Source of the DNA: Verrucomicrobiota bacterium | Lineage (GTDB): Bacteria; Verrucomicrobiota; Kiritimatiellia; RFP12; UBA1067 | Reading direction: 5' to 3' | DNA: 37,851 nt | Assembly: GCA_023269675.1 (NCBI GenBank) | Contig: JAHFSX010000051.1 | Span: 1-37,851 of the forward strand | In this document: one piece after another, positions 1-9,710 of the stretch | Position numbering within the stretch: position 1 is the first letter of the stretch | Layout: every line of letters starts with the position of its first letter | Position numbers and translations under genes: made by a program | Notes under the pieces: model-generated | Database searches by the model: none | The model's input: the letters and a program-made list of their open reading frames with translations, nothing else | What the model was told of the DNA's origin: nothing

Positions 1-1292
1 GTTGGACCACGCCAGCGTGTTGCCGCTCTGCGAGGTCACGGGCGGCACCGCCGAGGCGAACGCCAGCAGGTTCGAGTTGAACGTGTCGGAGAGCGGCACC
101 GTGTAGACCGGCACAGCGCCCGTGTTGGTCACCGTGATCAGGAACGACACCGTCTCGCCGATCGCCGCCGGGCGGTTGGTCGGGGAGAGCACGCGCTTGG
201 CCACCAGCAGCGCCGCGTCCGCCGCCGTGTGCGGCGCGCCGTTGGTCGAGGGCGGGACAGGCACGCTGTTGGTCGTCGTCGGGGCCGACACCACCAGGTT
301 GGTGCCCGTGCCGCTCCTGACCGCGCTGAACCGGCTCGTGATGACCGTGCTGCCGCCGGGGGCCAGCGGGCCCACGTTCGTCCAGTTCAGGACGCCGTCG
401 TCCGCGTTGTTCACGGGCGGGGGCGTGGCGGAATCGAACGACAGCAGCGACGTGTCGTACGTGTCGACCACCGGCACCGTGTCCAGCGGCACGTTGCCCG
501 TGTTGCTCACCGTGATCGTGAACACGTTGGTCTCGCCGACCGCCGCCGGCCGGCCGGTCGGGAACACCAGCGCCTTGGCGATCGCCACGCGCGGGTTCAC
601 GTTGGTGTGCGGCACGCTGTTGGTCGAGGTCAGGGTCACCACGAAGTTCGTGCCCACGCCGTTGGTCAGCGCCGTGAACGACGCCGTCACCGTCGCGGAC
701 TGGCCGATCCCCAGCGGGCCCACGTTGGACCACGCCAGCGTGTTGCCGCTCTGCGAGGTCGGGGGCGGGACCGCCGAGGCGAACGCCAGCAGGTTCGAGT
801 TGAACGTGTCGGAGAGCGGCACCGTGTAGACCGGCACCGCGCCGGTGTTGGTCACCGTGATCAGGAACGAGACCGTCTCGCCGATCGCCGCCGGGCGGTT
901 GGTCGGGGAGAGCACGCGCTTGGCCGCGAGCAGCGCCGCGTCGGCCGCCGTGTGCGGCGCGCCGTTGGTCGAGGGCGGGACCGGCACGCTGTTGGTCGTC
1001 GTCGGGGCCGACACCACCAGGTTGGTGCCCGTGCCGCTCCTCACCGCGCTGAACCGGCCGGTGATGACCGTGCTGCCGCCGGGGGCCAGCGGGCCGACGT
1101 TGGTCCAGTTCAGGACGCCGTCGTCCGTGTTGTTCACCGGCGGAGGCGTCGCGCCGACGAACGACAGGAGCGACGTGTCGTACGTGTCCACCACCGGCAC
1201 CGTGTCCAGCGGCACGTTGCCCGTGTTGCTCACCGTGATCGTGAACACGTTGGTCTCGCCGACCGCCGCGGGGCGGCCGGTCGGGAACACCA
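1..1292 (-). repeat. 723-bp tandem DNA repeat within the DUF11 gene
   Basis: Bases 1-569 match 724-1292 at a constant offset of 723 bp (241 codons, in frame). In the first 60 aligned bases I count 57 matches. Each 723-bp unit encodes two DUF11 repeats of alternating type, one beginning VLSPTNRPAAIGE and the other VFPTGRPAAVGE. The similarity breaks at 569/1292. It may continue beyond the left edge. The near identity of the DNA, against the strong divergence of the other units in the same gene, points to recent amplification or gene conversion. Confidence 0.9.
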
Positions 1293-4200
1293 AAGTCTTG
1301 GTCAGGCCAACGGAGGGGTCGACTATGCGCGCGGTAGCCCTGTTCGTCTCGCTGCCCACGGGCACGCCATGGATCTCAATGACCGTGGCGATCACGGTAT
1401 TCGTAGTCAATCCCGGCAGCGTACTCGCGAGGGCCGTAAAGTAGACCGTGACATTCGTCGATTCGCCAACCGCCAGCGGCCCCACGTTGTCCCAGGTCAA
1501 CTGGTTGCCGGATGCGACGGAGACCTGCGGCGTCGAGGAGTCGAAGGCCAGGGTGGTCAAGTCAAAGGTATCGTTCAAGGCAATCGTCCCCAGGGCGATG
1601 TCGCCGGTATTGGTCACGAAAATATTGAAGGACACCGTCTCGCCGATAGCGGCCGGTCGGCCGGTCGGGTTGAGCAGCGTCTTGAAGCTGGTGAAACTCG
1701 GCGTCACAGCGGTGTGCGGCACGCTGGATGTGCTCGGCGTGATCGGCAAGGCGTTGGTCGTGGCCGGTGACCAAACCGCGACGTTCGTTGCCGTTCCGCT
1801 GGCCAAAGCCTTGAACCGCGCCGTGACAACCACCTGACTGCTGAGGCCCACAGGCCCCACATTCGTCCAGGTCAGCGTGCCCGTCGCGGGATCCACGATG
1901 TTGGCGGGCGGCGACTGGCTCACGATCTGAAGCAGATTCGTATCGAAGGTGTCGGTCAACGGTACGGTATCCAAAGCCACGTCGCTCTGATTGAGCATGA
2001 GCAGAGTAAAGACGAACTCCTCGCCCACCACCGCGGGACGGCCGCTTGGGCTCGCAAGCCGCTTCTCGACAACAAAGCCCACGGCCACCGCCTCGTGCGG
2101 CACACTCGAGGTGCTCGGCGTCACCGGCACGCTATTGGTCGTGGTCGGAGCGACTACGCCGACGTTCACTCCGTTGCCAGATACGCGCGCGGTAAACCGG
2201 GCCGTGACGGTCACGCCTGCGCCCGCCGCCAGAGGGCCCACGTTCGTCCAGATCAGCGTGCCCGGCGGCAGGTTCGTGCTGTTCGCAGACGGCGTCTGCG
2301 ACACGATCGCCAGCAGGTTCGTGTCGAACGTGTCCATCAATGGCACCGTATCCAGCCGGATGTCGCCGGTGTTGGTCACCGTCAGCCCGAAGACGATCTG
2401 TTCGCCCACGAGGGCCGGCCGGAGCAGAGGACTGATGATGCGCTTCGTAAGCTGCACGCCCGGTGACACGGCGGCGTAGGGCACGCTCGAGGTGGCCGTC
2501 GGCACCGGCACACCGTTCGTCATGGTCGGCACGGTCACCACCACGTTGGTCCCGATCCCCGACCCCGCGGCCGTGTAGCGCGCCGTGATCGTCGCGCTGG
2601 CCCCCGGCGCCAGCGGGCCGATGTTTGCCCATTCGATGACGCCGTCGTTGACCGTGTCCACCGACGCCGGCAGCGCGCTCACGAAAGACAGCAACTGCTC
2701 ATTGTAGGTGTCCGTCACCGGCACCACATCCAGAGTCACGTCCCCCTGGTTTTGCGCCGTGATGTTAAACAGGATCTCCTCGCCCGCCGCCGCCGGGCGG
2801 CCCGTCGGGCTGACCAGCGTCTTGGTCAGCGCGATCAGCGGTTTCACGTCAAGATGCGGCGCTTCGGCGGTCTTCGGCGGCACAGGAATGCCGTTGGTCG
2901 TGGATGGCGTCGTCACAACCGCGTTTGTGCCCAGTCCATTGGCACGCACGGTGAAGCGCGCCACCACGCTGGCCGATCCTCCCACGGCCAGCGGACCGAT
3001 GTTCGTCCAGGAAAGCGTGCCCGTCACGGGGCTCACGCTGTTGGCGGGCGGCGTCTGAGACAGGATCGTAAACAGGTTCGTATTGAAGGTGTCCGTCAGC
3101 GGAACGGTATTGAGCGCCACATCGCCCGCGTTGGAGACGGTGATCCTGAAGTGTTGCTCTTCCCCGATCGCAGCCGGGCGGTCGAGCGGACTGATGACCG
3201 TCTTGGTGATCGCGACATTCGGCGCGCTCACGCGATAGGGAACCGCGCCTGTCTTGGGCGGCAGGTCTCCAAGGCCGAACGGCAGCGACGCCACGACGAC
3301 GGCGAGGTTAGTGGAGCTGCCGCTGCCGGTCGAGCCCACGGCCAGCAGGTTGACTGTCAGGTTCGTGACCTTGCCGCTAGCCAGCGGCCCAAGATTGGTC
3401 CACTGGACGCTGCTGCCGCCCACCACATCAGGGGCCGGGACGGCGTTCGAGAAAACGGCGATGCTCGGGTTGAACAGGTCGGTGACGGCGACCGGCCCCA
3501 GCACCGTCGGCCCGCTGTTCGAGACCGCGATGTTGTAGCTCAGGGTTTCTCCGACCGCGGCCGGACGGCCCGTCGGGCTGGTCCAGGCCTTCGTGATGTT
3601 GACCGAAGCATGGACCACGGTGGCGGTGACCACGCTCGAAAAGACCGTGTTGGAGGAGACGAAGCCGGTCGCGGCCTGGAAGGAGGCCCGGTTGAAGACC
3701 TGGGTGACCGACTGCGAGAGGTTCGTGAGCACGGAAACCGTGAACCTCAAGGGCGGGGCCACAAGCCCGTTGTTCGACTTGGCTTCGACAAACGGCACGT
3801 CTGGATCGGATGACGCCGGCGTTCCCCGGAAGACCAGCGTGCTGGGCGTCGTGCTCGCCGCGACCCGGTAGTGATAGGTGAAGGTGGCCGTACCTCCGCC
3901 CGGAGGAATCACCGCGTTCGCGGGCGAGGGCCCGTCGACCAGCACGGCGGACGCGTCGCCTGTGGCGTCGACGGCCAGCGACGCGGGCGGCGTGACGGTG
4001 ACGCTGTTGGTGAGCGTGTCCGGACTGCCCAGCACGCTGGCGGTCAGCGTGACGGTCCCGGTGGCGCCGTCGGCCAGCATCATCGGCAGCAGACTCAACG
4101 CCGTTTCCGTACGGACGGTGTAATAGAACAGGTCGAGCCGCGGCCGCTGGGCGACGGTGGCATGCTGCCTGCTGCTGAATGTCGAAACGCCGTTAAGGGC

Positions 4201-7200
4201 CAGCGGCTCGAGGAGCAGACCGCGGTTCACATACGTGCCGCGCGTCCAGTCCTGAACCAGACCACTGACATCGGTCGAGGCGAACTGGCTCACTTGGCTG
4301 GGCACCAAGGTGGAATACGCGATCGCGGGATAGTCTCCTCCGGGGCTGCCCCAGGTGTTCGCGCTGTCACGTTTCAGCCAGGTGGCACCCGTCTCCGTCC
4401 ATGGGCCGACGGGCGTCAGCGCGTGCACGACGAACGTCTGCCCGGTGGTGTAGGTCTGCACGAACATGTTCAGCCGGGCCGTCGCGATGACCGCGTTGGT
4501 CGGAATGGGCGGCAGGCCAAATTGGACCAAGACGTGCGTCACTTCCGTCGGCGTCCGACTGGCGGTCAAGGTGGTCAGCAAACCGTAGTTTGCGGTCGTT
4601 GTAGCGTCCGAGATATAGGTGTCGTTGGTGGCCGTCAGGACGAGATTGGATCCCGCCAAATAGACGCCGTTCGAGCCGCCCGCACTCGATCCCAAGGTCC
4701 AGAAAACCAGGTTGCTGGCCGCCGAGTATGTGCCGTTGGTGGTCGCGCTGTTCGCAACGTAGGTCGTGTTGGAGGGGATGCGGTCCTCAACCCGTGCGTT
4801 GGTCAGGAAATTGGGGTACATGTTCGTGAAAGAGGTGCCGAGGGTATACGTGATCAGGCTGCCCGGCTGGACCACGGACCGGTCCTGCTGCTTGGTGACC
4901 GTCAGCCCGCCGGGCGGATAGATGGTGACGACCGTGGCGTAGAAGTTCTCGCGCCCGCAGGCATCGACATAATCCACGCGGATGATGCTCGTGGTGACCT
5001 GGGATACGGCCGGGGCTGTGAAATAGGTGCTGGAACTGTCAGGCGTCGTGAACTGCCCCCCTGCGGAACTCGTCCACGAGAACCGGTAGGGCGGCGTCCC
5101 GCCGTTCAAAGTGACGGAAAAGAAGAACTGCTTGCCGCTGTCGCTTTCCAGCACGGTGGGAAAGGTCGCCGTGGCCAGTTGCGCCCGGCGGCGCAGGCCG
5201 GCTTCCAGCAGGAAGTTGCCGTAGATGCGCGCAGCGGAAACGTTCTGCGCCTCGCTGCCGCTCTGGAGCGAATGCGAGGCCTCATACAGGACCATGCCAT
5301 AAGCGGGGTTGCCGTAGGCGTGACCCCACGCCACCAGCGCGGCCGGCCCCGGGGTCTTGCCGGCCAGCAAATCCGCCTGATGGGTATCCCAGACGGCCAC
5401 GGTCGAGGAGGCCCGCCAACCGGCGTTGCTGGGCAGGTATATCTGTTCAGAGCCGCTCTGGAAGGACCCGTCGCAGGTACCCATAAACTGCATATACGGT
5501 TGGCCGGCCAAACTCGCCCTGTACAGGAACGGGAAGGTCGAGGCGTCGCTGTGATCACCCCACGGGATCAGGCCGGCGTTGGAAAGGAATTTTCCGTCGA
5601 GGTTGTCTCCCGGTATGTCCAGCAGGGCTTCCATCGCCGACACGGCATGGCAGGCCGCCCAGAAATAGCCGCCGCCCTTGACGAAGTCGCGCAGCTTGGT
5701 CTTGTACAGGCTGGCGTCGGTCCAATCTTGCGGATCCGCGTGCGGCATGGCGTAGATGTCGTCGCACAGGTTCAGGTCGGCCGGCGTGCCGATAATGTAG
5801 GAGTCGTCGATCGACGGATTGACGTCGTCGATCTTGTCATAGAACGCGGCGCGGATCAGGGGCCCGTTCTGCGTATCGAGCACGGCGTTCGGGAAGGACT
5901 CAACCCGGTCATAGACCGGTGCCGTGAACTGCGGCAGATTGAAGTCCACGCGCACGCCCTGGTTGGTCCAGGACGCGATCGTGGCCAGAGCCGCCGATAT
6001 AAACGGCTGTTCGATCACGAACGGGCCGCCCTTGTACTGCTTGCCCGAAATGATCACGTCATACGTGTCCACCTTGTTGGTGTCTAACCCGCTGGTCTTG
6101 GTCCCGTCGATGATCCACCAGACGGGGATCTGATGGACCACCATCAGATCATGCAGCAGGCCGAACGGCTTCAGCCCGTTATCATACGTTTGGGGCGTCA
6201 CCCCCATGTCGATGATGGCGGCGCCGGGCGCGAAAATCTTCATCGGCCGGATGATCACCTCGACCGAGTTGTTGCTGGTGACCGAGTCCGGTTGGCTGGA
6301 CTGGAGGATGGAGGTTACATTGCGAATCACTGTGCCGTTGAACACCGTACCGGTCAGCGAGAGCGTCGCCCAGTCGCCCATGGCCAGGCTGCCCACATTC
6401 CAAAGGCCGGCGGCCGGACTGTAGGACCCCTGCGACACGGCGTGCGAGACATAGACGTAACCGAACGGGATTGTTTCGGAAACCACCACATTGGTGGCCG
6501 TGTCGGGACCGGCATTGGTCACGGTGATGGTGAAAACGAGATTGCTGCCCTGCGTGGGACGTGGGTCGCTGGCCACCTTGAAAATGGCCAGATCGGCTCC
6601 GGCGACCTGTACGACGGCGGACGAGGCCTGGTTGACGGCGTTGGTGTCGACCTGAGCCGCGGAAGCGATGCCGGCCACGTTGTTAAGGGTCCGTCCGGCA
6701 GTACCCGTATTGACCGTGGCGGTGATGGAAAGGGTCTTGACCTCGCTGACGGCCAGGGCCCCCACCGTCCATACGCCGCTGGACGGCACGTAGGCGCCCG
6801 CCCCGCTGTCACCGAAGTAGGAGAGGCCTGCAGGCAAAAGGTCCGTGACCTTGACCAAGGTCGCGGCCGCTGGGCCGAAATTCGTGACGGACAGCGTGTA
6901 GACCACGGTCCCGCCCTCACTCGGGCCTGCCACATCGACGGTCTTCCCGATGCCGAGGTCGGTCTCAACCACAAAGACCAGCGCCGTGCTCACGTTGTTG
7001 TTCGAATTGGTGTCCGTGTCTTGAGACGACACGAACGACGCGACATTGGTCACGAAGCCGCTGGCCGCGCTGCTGACCAGCCCCGTAATGACCAATTGGC
7101 GCGAGACACCCGCATTCACGTTGCCGACGGTCCAGAGGCCGGTGCCGGGGAGATAGGTTCCGATCGTCGCACCGTGTGACACGTAGGTGACGGGCGGCGG

Positions 7201-7521
7201 AAGCAGGTCGCTGATGACGAGCGTACGGGCCACAGTCGCGCCGAGGTTGGTGATGACCACCGTATAAACCACCTTGTCCCCGATGGCGGCATTGGTCACG
7301 TTGGCGGTCTTGTTGACGCTGACGTCCATATTGGCGGCGAGAGCCACAGGCACAGCGGCCACCCCCAGCACGGCCGCAGTCAAGACCGCGAGCACACCCC
7401 TCGTCACCGGCCGTCCCGATACCGGCCGCTGCCCCTGCGCCCTGTCCGGCGTGCGAGCCATGCTCCTCTCCTTTCTCCCCGCCCATACGAAAACCCGCGC
7501 CAGCATTCTTATTCTTTTCAT
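1..7521 (-). CDS. Giant secreted DUF11-repeat protein (3'-truncated by window edge)
   Basis: The frame stays open for 2507 codons to the window edge, so the C-terminus is missing. ATG 7521 follows GGAGG at good spacing; ATG 7461 also has a strong ribosome site and is the alternative start. A signal peptide (hydrophobic VLAVLTAAVLGVAAVPVALAA) ends near residue 62. Three DUF11 (CARDB/isopeptide-like beta-sandwich) repeats span about 63-420. About 427-775 is a Rossmann-like ThuA/class I glutamine-amidotransferase-like region with an AACHAVSA elbow near residue 623. An Ig/PKD-like segment follows, then a DNRLRE-type region (about 955-1135, ending RPRLDLFY). At least ten further DUF11-like units of about 120-128 residues, each starting near RPAAxGE and containing W[ST]NxGPL, run to the edge. 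Probable role is an extracellular adhesin or matrix protein (inference). It starts 28 nt after the DUF1573 gene, so the two are probably cotranscribed. Confidence 0.85.
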   Translation of the reverse strand, partial: MKRIRMLARVFVWAGRKERSMARTPDRAQGQRPVSGRPVTRGVLAVLTAAVLGVAAVPVALAANMDVSVNKTANVTNAAIGDKVVYTVVITNLGATVARTLVISDLLPPPVTYVSHGATIGTYLPGTGLWTVGNVNAGVSRQLVITGLVSSAASGFVTNVASFVSSQDTDTNSNNNVSTALVFVVETDLGIGKTVDVAGPSEGGTVVYTLSVTNFGPAAATLVKVTDLLPAGLSYFGDSGAGAYVPSSGVWTVGALAVSEVKTLSITATVNTGTAGRTLNNVAGIASAAQVDTNAVNQASSAVVQVAGADLAIFKVASDPRPTQGSNLVFTITVTNAGPDTATNVVVSETIPFGYVYVSHAVSQGSYSPAAGLWNVGSLAMGDWATLSLTGTVFNGTVIRNVTSILQSSQPDSVTSNNSVEVIIRPMKIFAPGAAIIDMGVTPQTYDNGLKPFGLLHDLMVVHQIPVWWIIDGTKTSGLDTNKVDTYDVIISGKQYKGGPFVIEQPFISAALATIASWTNQGVRVDFNLPQFTAPVYDRVESFPNAVLDTQNGPLIRAAFYDKIDDVNPSIDDSYIIGTPADLNLCDDIYAMPHADPQDWTDASLYKTKLRDFVKGGGYFWAACHAVSAMEALLDIPGDNLDGKFLSNAGLIPWGDHSDASTFPFLYRASLAGQPYMQFMGTCDGSFQSGSEQIYLPSNAGWRASSTVAVWDTHQADLLAGKTPGPAALVAWGHAYGNPAYGMVLYEASHSLQSGSEAQNVSAARIYGNFLLEAGLRRRAQLATATFPTVLESDSGKQFFFSVTLNGGTPPYRFSWTSSAGGQFTTPDSSSTYFTAPAVSQVTTSIIRVDYVDACGRENFYATVVTIYPPGGLTVTKQQDRSVVQPGSLITYTLGTSFTNMYPNFLTNARVEDRIPSNTTYVANSATTNGTYSAASNLVFWTLGSSAGGSNGVYLAGSNLVLTATNDTYISDATTTANYGLLTTLTASRTPTEVTHVLVQFGLPPIPTNAVIATARLNMFVQTYTTGQTFVVHALTPVGPWTETGATWLKRDSANTWGSPGGDYPAIAYSTLVPSQVSQFASTDVSGLVQDWTRGTYVNRGLLLEPLALNGVSTFSSRQHATVAQRPRLDLFYYTVRTETALSLLPMMLADGATGTVTLTASVLGSPDTLTNSVTVTPPASLAVDATGDASAVLVDGPSPANAVIPPGGGTATFTYHYRVAASTTPSTLVFRGTPASSDPDVPFVEAKSNNGLVAPPLRFTVSVLTNLSQSVTQVFNRASFQAATGFVSSNTVFSSVVTATVVHASVNITKAWTSPTGRPAAVGETLSYNIAVSNSGPTVLGPVAVTDLFNPSIAVFSNAVPAPDVVGGSSVQWTNLGPLASGKVTNLTVNLLAVGSTGSGSSTNLAVVVASLPFGLGDLPPKTGAVPYRVSAPNVAITKTVISPLDRPAAIGEEQHFRITVSNAGDVALNTVPLTDTFNTNLFTILSQTPPANSVSPVTGTLSWTNIGPLAVGGSASVVARFTVRANGLGTNAVVTTPSTTNGIPVPPKTAEAPHLDVKPLIALTKTLVSPTGRPAAAGEEILFNITAQNQGDVTLDVVPVTDTYNEQLLSFVSALPASVDTVNDGVIEWANIGPLAPGASATITARYTAAGSGIGTNVVVTVPTMTNGVPVPTATSSVPYAAVSPGVQLTKRIISPLLRPALVGEQIVFGLTVTNTGDIRLDTVPLMDTFDTNLLAIVSQTPSANSTNLPPGTLIWTNVGPLAAGAGVTVTARFTARVSGNGVNVGVVAPTTTNSVPVTPSTSSVPHEAVAVGFVVEKRLASPSGRPAVVGEEFVFTLLMLNQSDVALDTVPLTDTFDTNLLQIVSQSPPANIVDPATGTLTWTNVGPVGLSSQVVVTARFKALASGTATNVAVWSPATTNALPITPSTSSVPHTAVTPSFTSFKTLLNPTGRPAAIGETVSFNIFVTNTGDIALGTIALNDTFDLTTLAFDSSTPQVSVASGNQLTWDNVGPLAVGESTNVTVYFTALASTLPGLTTNTVIATVIEIHGVPVGSETNRATARIVDPSVGLTKTLVFPTGRPAAVGETNVFTITVSNTGNVPLDTVPVVDTYDTSLLSFVGATPPPVNNTDDGVLNWTNVGPLAPGGSTVITGRFSAVRSGTGTNLVVSAPTTTNSVPVPPSTNGAPHTAADAALLAAKRVLSPTNRPAAIGETVSFLITVTNTGAVPVYTVPLSDTFNSNLLAFASAVPPPTSQSGNTLAWSNVGPLGIGQSATVTASFTALTNGVGTNFVVTLTSTNSVPHTNVNPRVAIAKALVFPTGRPAAVGETNVFTITVSNTGNVPLDTVPVVDTYDTSLLSFDSATPPPVNNADDGVLNWTNVGPLAPGGSTVITSRFSAVRSGTGTNLVVSAPTTTNSVPVPPSTNGAPHTAADAALLVAKRVLSPTNRPAAIGETVSFLITVTNTGAVPVYTVPLSDTFNSNLLAFASAVPPVTSQSGNTLAWSN

Positions 7522-7549
7522 GACTGTTCCTCCACGATGTGGCTCGCCG

Positions 7550-8335
7550 CTACTTAGAAACTTTTTTTGCGCCGTCCCGCGTGTCATCGGGGACGGGCCG
7601 TTCACTCGCATCCGGTGAAAGCAGGAAAATCGGCACTTGCAGCACGGGGCGCTCCGGGTGATCCGTTTCCACGGTCACAGCCGACGAGATCGTACCCGGT
7701 TCGCGCGGACCGGCACTGCCCACCACCAGCCGGTAGTCGCGCCCATCCACGCCGGTTTCGACCCTTGTTGTGAAACGGGGGTCGGCGCAGGTAACGCCGG
7801 TGATGCGGAAGAGGCGGTTGCTGGACGGGTCATAGATGCGGACCACCCGTTCCAACGCGCCCTGGAGCGGAGCGGCTGCGAAGATAGCGCCGGCCGGCTC
7901 GACCTCGATCGCGGCGGAGCTGATTCCGCTCAGCATGAGCCGTAACGGCTGGCCGTCGCCGTTGTTCCAACTGACATACACCGGACGGCGCTGCACGCCA
8001 TGTCGCCCTTTCAGATCGAAAAGGACCGTGAGCGGCTCGGTCTCGCCCGGAGCCACCGCCGTGCGGGTCGGCAGCGTGGTGGTGCATCCGCACGTGCTGT
8101 GCACGCGTACGATTGTGGCTGTAGCTGTGCCCGTGTTATGCAGCACGAAGGTGTGAGAGATAACCTGCGTGTCCCGCACAGACCCGAAATCAAAGGCCGG
8201 CGCCTCGCATACCAAGCTGGGCTCGCCCGCGACTGCGCGAGGAGCCAGCCCACGGGCCGAGGCGCAAAGCCAGACGCAGGCTATCCACCCCCCCACACAT
8301 CCGCACGACTTCATCAGCGTAAGCACTGTCTTCAT
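7550..8335 (-). CDS. DUF1573 domain secreted protein
   Basis: 261 aa. The start at 8335 is chosen because a GGGAGAG ribosome site lies about 8 nt upstream and because it opens a signal-peptide-like N-terminus (MKTVLTLMKSCGCVGGWIAC then hydrophobic). A longer reading from 8449 has no such support. DUF1573 is an immunoglobulin-like beta-sandwich family; its signature is visible as FDFGSV near the start of the domain, then HTFVLHNTG, then the STCGCTT cysteine pair, then the VAPGE turn. The rest of the chain looks like a second beta-sandwich without cysteines. The family is exported and common in Bacteroidota and PVC bacteria; its function is not settled. It lies directly upstream of the giant DUF11 gene and ends 28 nt before it, so a shared transcript is likely. 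It could be a lipoprotein-like accessory, but no clear lipobox precedes the domain. Confidence 0.8.
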   Translation of the reverse strand: MKTVLTLMKSCGCVGGWIACVWLCASARGLAPRAVAGEPSLVCEAPAFDFGSVRDTQVISHTFVLHNTGTATATIVRVHSTCGCTTTLPTRTAVAPGETEPLTVLFDLKGRHGVQRRPVYVSWNNGDGQPLRLMLSGISSAAIEVEPAGAIFAAAPLQGALERVVRIYDPSSNRLFRITGVTCADPRFTTRVETGVDGRDYRLVVGSAGPREPGTISSAVTVETDHPERPVLQVPIFLLSPDASERPVPDDTRDGAKKVSK

Positions 8336-8520
8336 GTCAGTTCTCTCCCAACAGCATGAACAGGAACGAAACACACCCCGCCTCAGCGGGCATGGAACAA
8401 AGAATAAATCATCCCCCTCATTCAAGGATTCCAGCCAGAATAAAAGCATTCCGCGGCAGGAACCGGAACGAGTACAGACGCCTAATGGGCACGCCTCGTG
8501 AAGACAATCTAACCGCGATT

Positions 8521-8549
8521 ATTACACAGTTTTCGAACGCAAATAACAA
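8521..8549 (-). promoter_or_regulatory. Candidate sigma70-like promoter for DUF1573/DUF11 operon
   Basis: On the minus strand TTGTTA (8549-8544) and TGTAAT (8526-8521) are separated by exactly 17 bp, in an AT-rich part of the intergenic stretch. They match the consensus at 4 of 6 and 5 of 6 positions. This is an inference from consensus only; promoter preferences in this lineage are not known to me. Confidence 0.35.
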
Positions 8550-8572
8550 TCAGGCGCGGCACTGATTCTTAT

Positions 8573-8586
8573 GTAATACTTATTAC
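8573..8586. promoter_or_regulatory. Inverted repeat GTAATA-CT-TATTAC, possible operator
   Basis: Perfect 6-bp arms with a 2-bp spacer, lying about 25 bp upstream of the candidate -35 element. The position suits an activator site, but there is no direct evidence of binding and AT-rich palindromes of this size can arise by chance. Confidence 0.3.
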
Positions 8587-8687
8587 GCCTAGGGATTAGC
8601 AACCAACCCCGACAAAATGCTACGAGTAAAGCTGAGGGGCGGATCAGACAACGCGGCAGCGCCGGATACAGGCAAAAAGCGCGCGCG

Positions 8688-8733
8688 AAAAAAGAAAAAA
8701 CCGCAAGCCTGCCCCGGGCGGGCAGCCTTGCGG
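8688..8733 (-). terminator. Rho-independent terminator after the 2419-aa giant gene
   Basis: Read on the minus strand, CCGCAAG pairs with CTTGCGG and the inner CTGCCC pairs with GGGCAG across a short GC loop (8733-8701). A run of T with one interruption follows (8700-8688). It begins 34 nt after the stop codon at 8767. It separates the 2419-aa gene from the DUF1573/DUF11 operon downstream, arguing for separate transcription. Confidence 0.88.
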
Positions 8734-8766
8734 CGTGAGGATGAGTTCGGCGTCTCGCCGTCGTTC

Positions 8767-9710
8767 CTAGTCGGCCTGGACGATCTTGAAGTAGGCCTTT
8801 TTGCGTCCGTTCGCCGGCACCCGCACCTGCACGGACTCGCCATCTGCCGTGAAAGGCGCCGCGGAATAGGCGGACCAGCCGTCCGCCGTCGGAGCGCTCG
8901 CGTTCTCGGCGGTCCACCGCACCAGGTCCGTGCTGACCATGACCACATAGGCGCGCCGGGGCTCGGTGTTAAAGGTCACCGTCAGCGTCTGCGTGTCCAG
9001 CCGGACAGCCTCGACGCGGAACGACCGCACCGCCACGGAGGCGCCGGAGTAGTGCTCGTGACCGGCCTCGTCCAAGATTTTGAGGAAGTACGCGCGGTCC
9101 GCCGACAAAAGGTCCGTGTGGATCTTATAGCGGTTAGAGCCCTCGCCCACGACCTCGTCCGCCGGCACGCGCCCGACCTCGACCCACGCGCTGTTGATCC
9201 AGGCCGAGACCACGATATCCGCATATCCCGCTTCGTCCGACGTCCACAGATCGATCACCACCCCGCCTCTACCCGTTGCATGCAGGCTGACATCCAGCGC
9301 CGACGAGAGCGGGTATGTCGTGAAACCGAAGTTCAGCGGTTCGCCCGGCGCGCTCGCCAGCACGCCGTAACCGGAGGCCACACTGTACGGGATGTAGGCA
9401 TCGACGGCCTGCGCGTCAGGCAACGCGCGGTTGCGCGTCACATCCGAGGCGGCGGGTTCCTGGGCCGGCACGCCGACCAGCGTGGCGGACACGCGCGAGA
9501 CCAGCACCGAAACCGCCCCCGGCGGCACGTTCACAAAGCGGTAGTAGCCGGTCCCGTCGGTGTTGGTGGAGGCCACCGTCGTGCCGTTCACCACCAGCCG
9601 CATCAGCGCGTTGGAAATCGACGCGTCGCCGGTGTTGCGTAAGAGGTCGCCGTTCCGGTCCCCGAACATATACCCGTACAGCACCGCCGGCACATACAGG
9701 CCCGCGTCGA
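8767..9710 (-). repeat. Duplicated 3' module, copy 1
   Basis: Aligns with 16129-17072 at a constant offset of 7362 bp with no gap detectable by eye. In a sampled stretch (9301-9360 against 16663-16722) 50 of 60 bases match. It encodes the last SdrD B-like domain and the terminal module with YVVMVSTDLVRWTAE and a final AYFK. Confidence 0.9.

Larger units (their letters stand above)
8336..8687. other. Non-coding stretch upstream of the DUF1573 gene
   Basis: No gene is seen here. It is more AT-rich than its surroundings. It holds a candidate minus-strand promoter (8521-8549), an inverted repeat at 8573-8586 and a leader of about 180 nt to the DUF1573 start. Its right end borders the terminator of the upstream gene. 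Confidence 0.6.

Noticed and set aside
1..1292. CRISPR-like or satellite array from the regular repeats
   Set aside because: The repeats are 723 bp, coding and in frame, with no short identical repeats separated by unique spacers.
3871..6087. Long plus-strand open frame (738 codons) opposite the DUF11 giant
   Set aside because: Its translation is rich in Arg, Gly, His and Val without domain structure, while the minus strand encodes recognisable repeats continuously. It is an antisense by-product of high GC.
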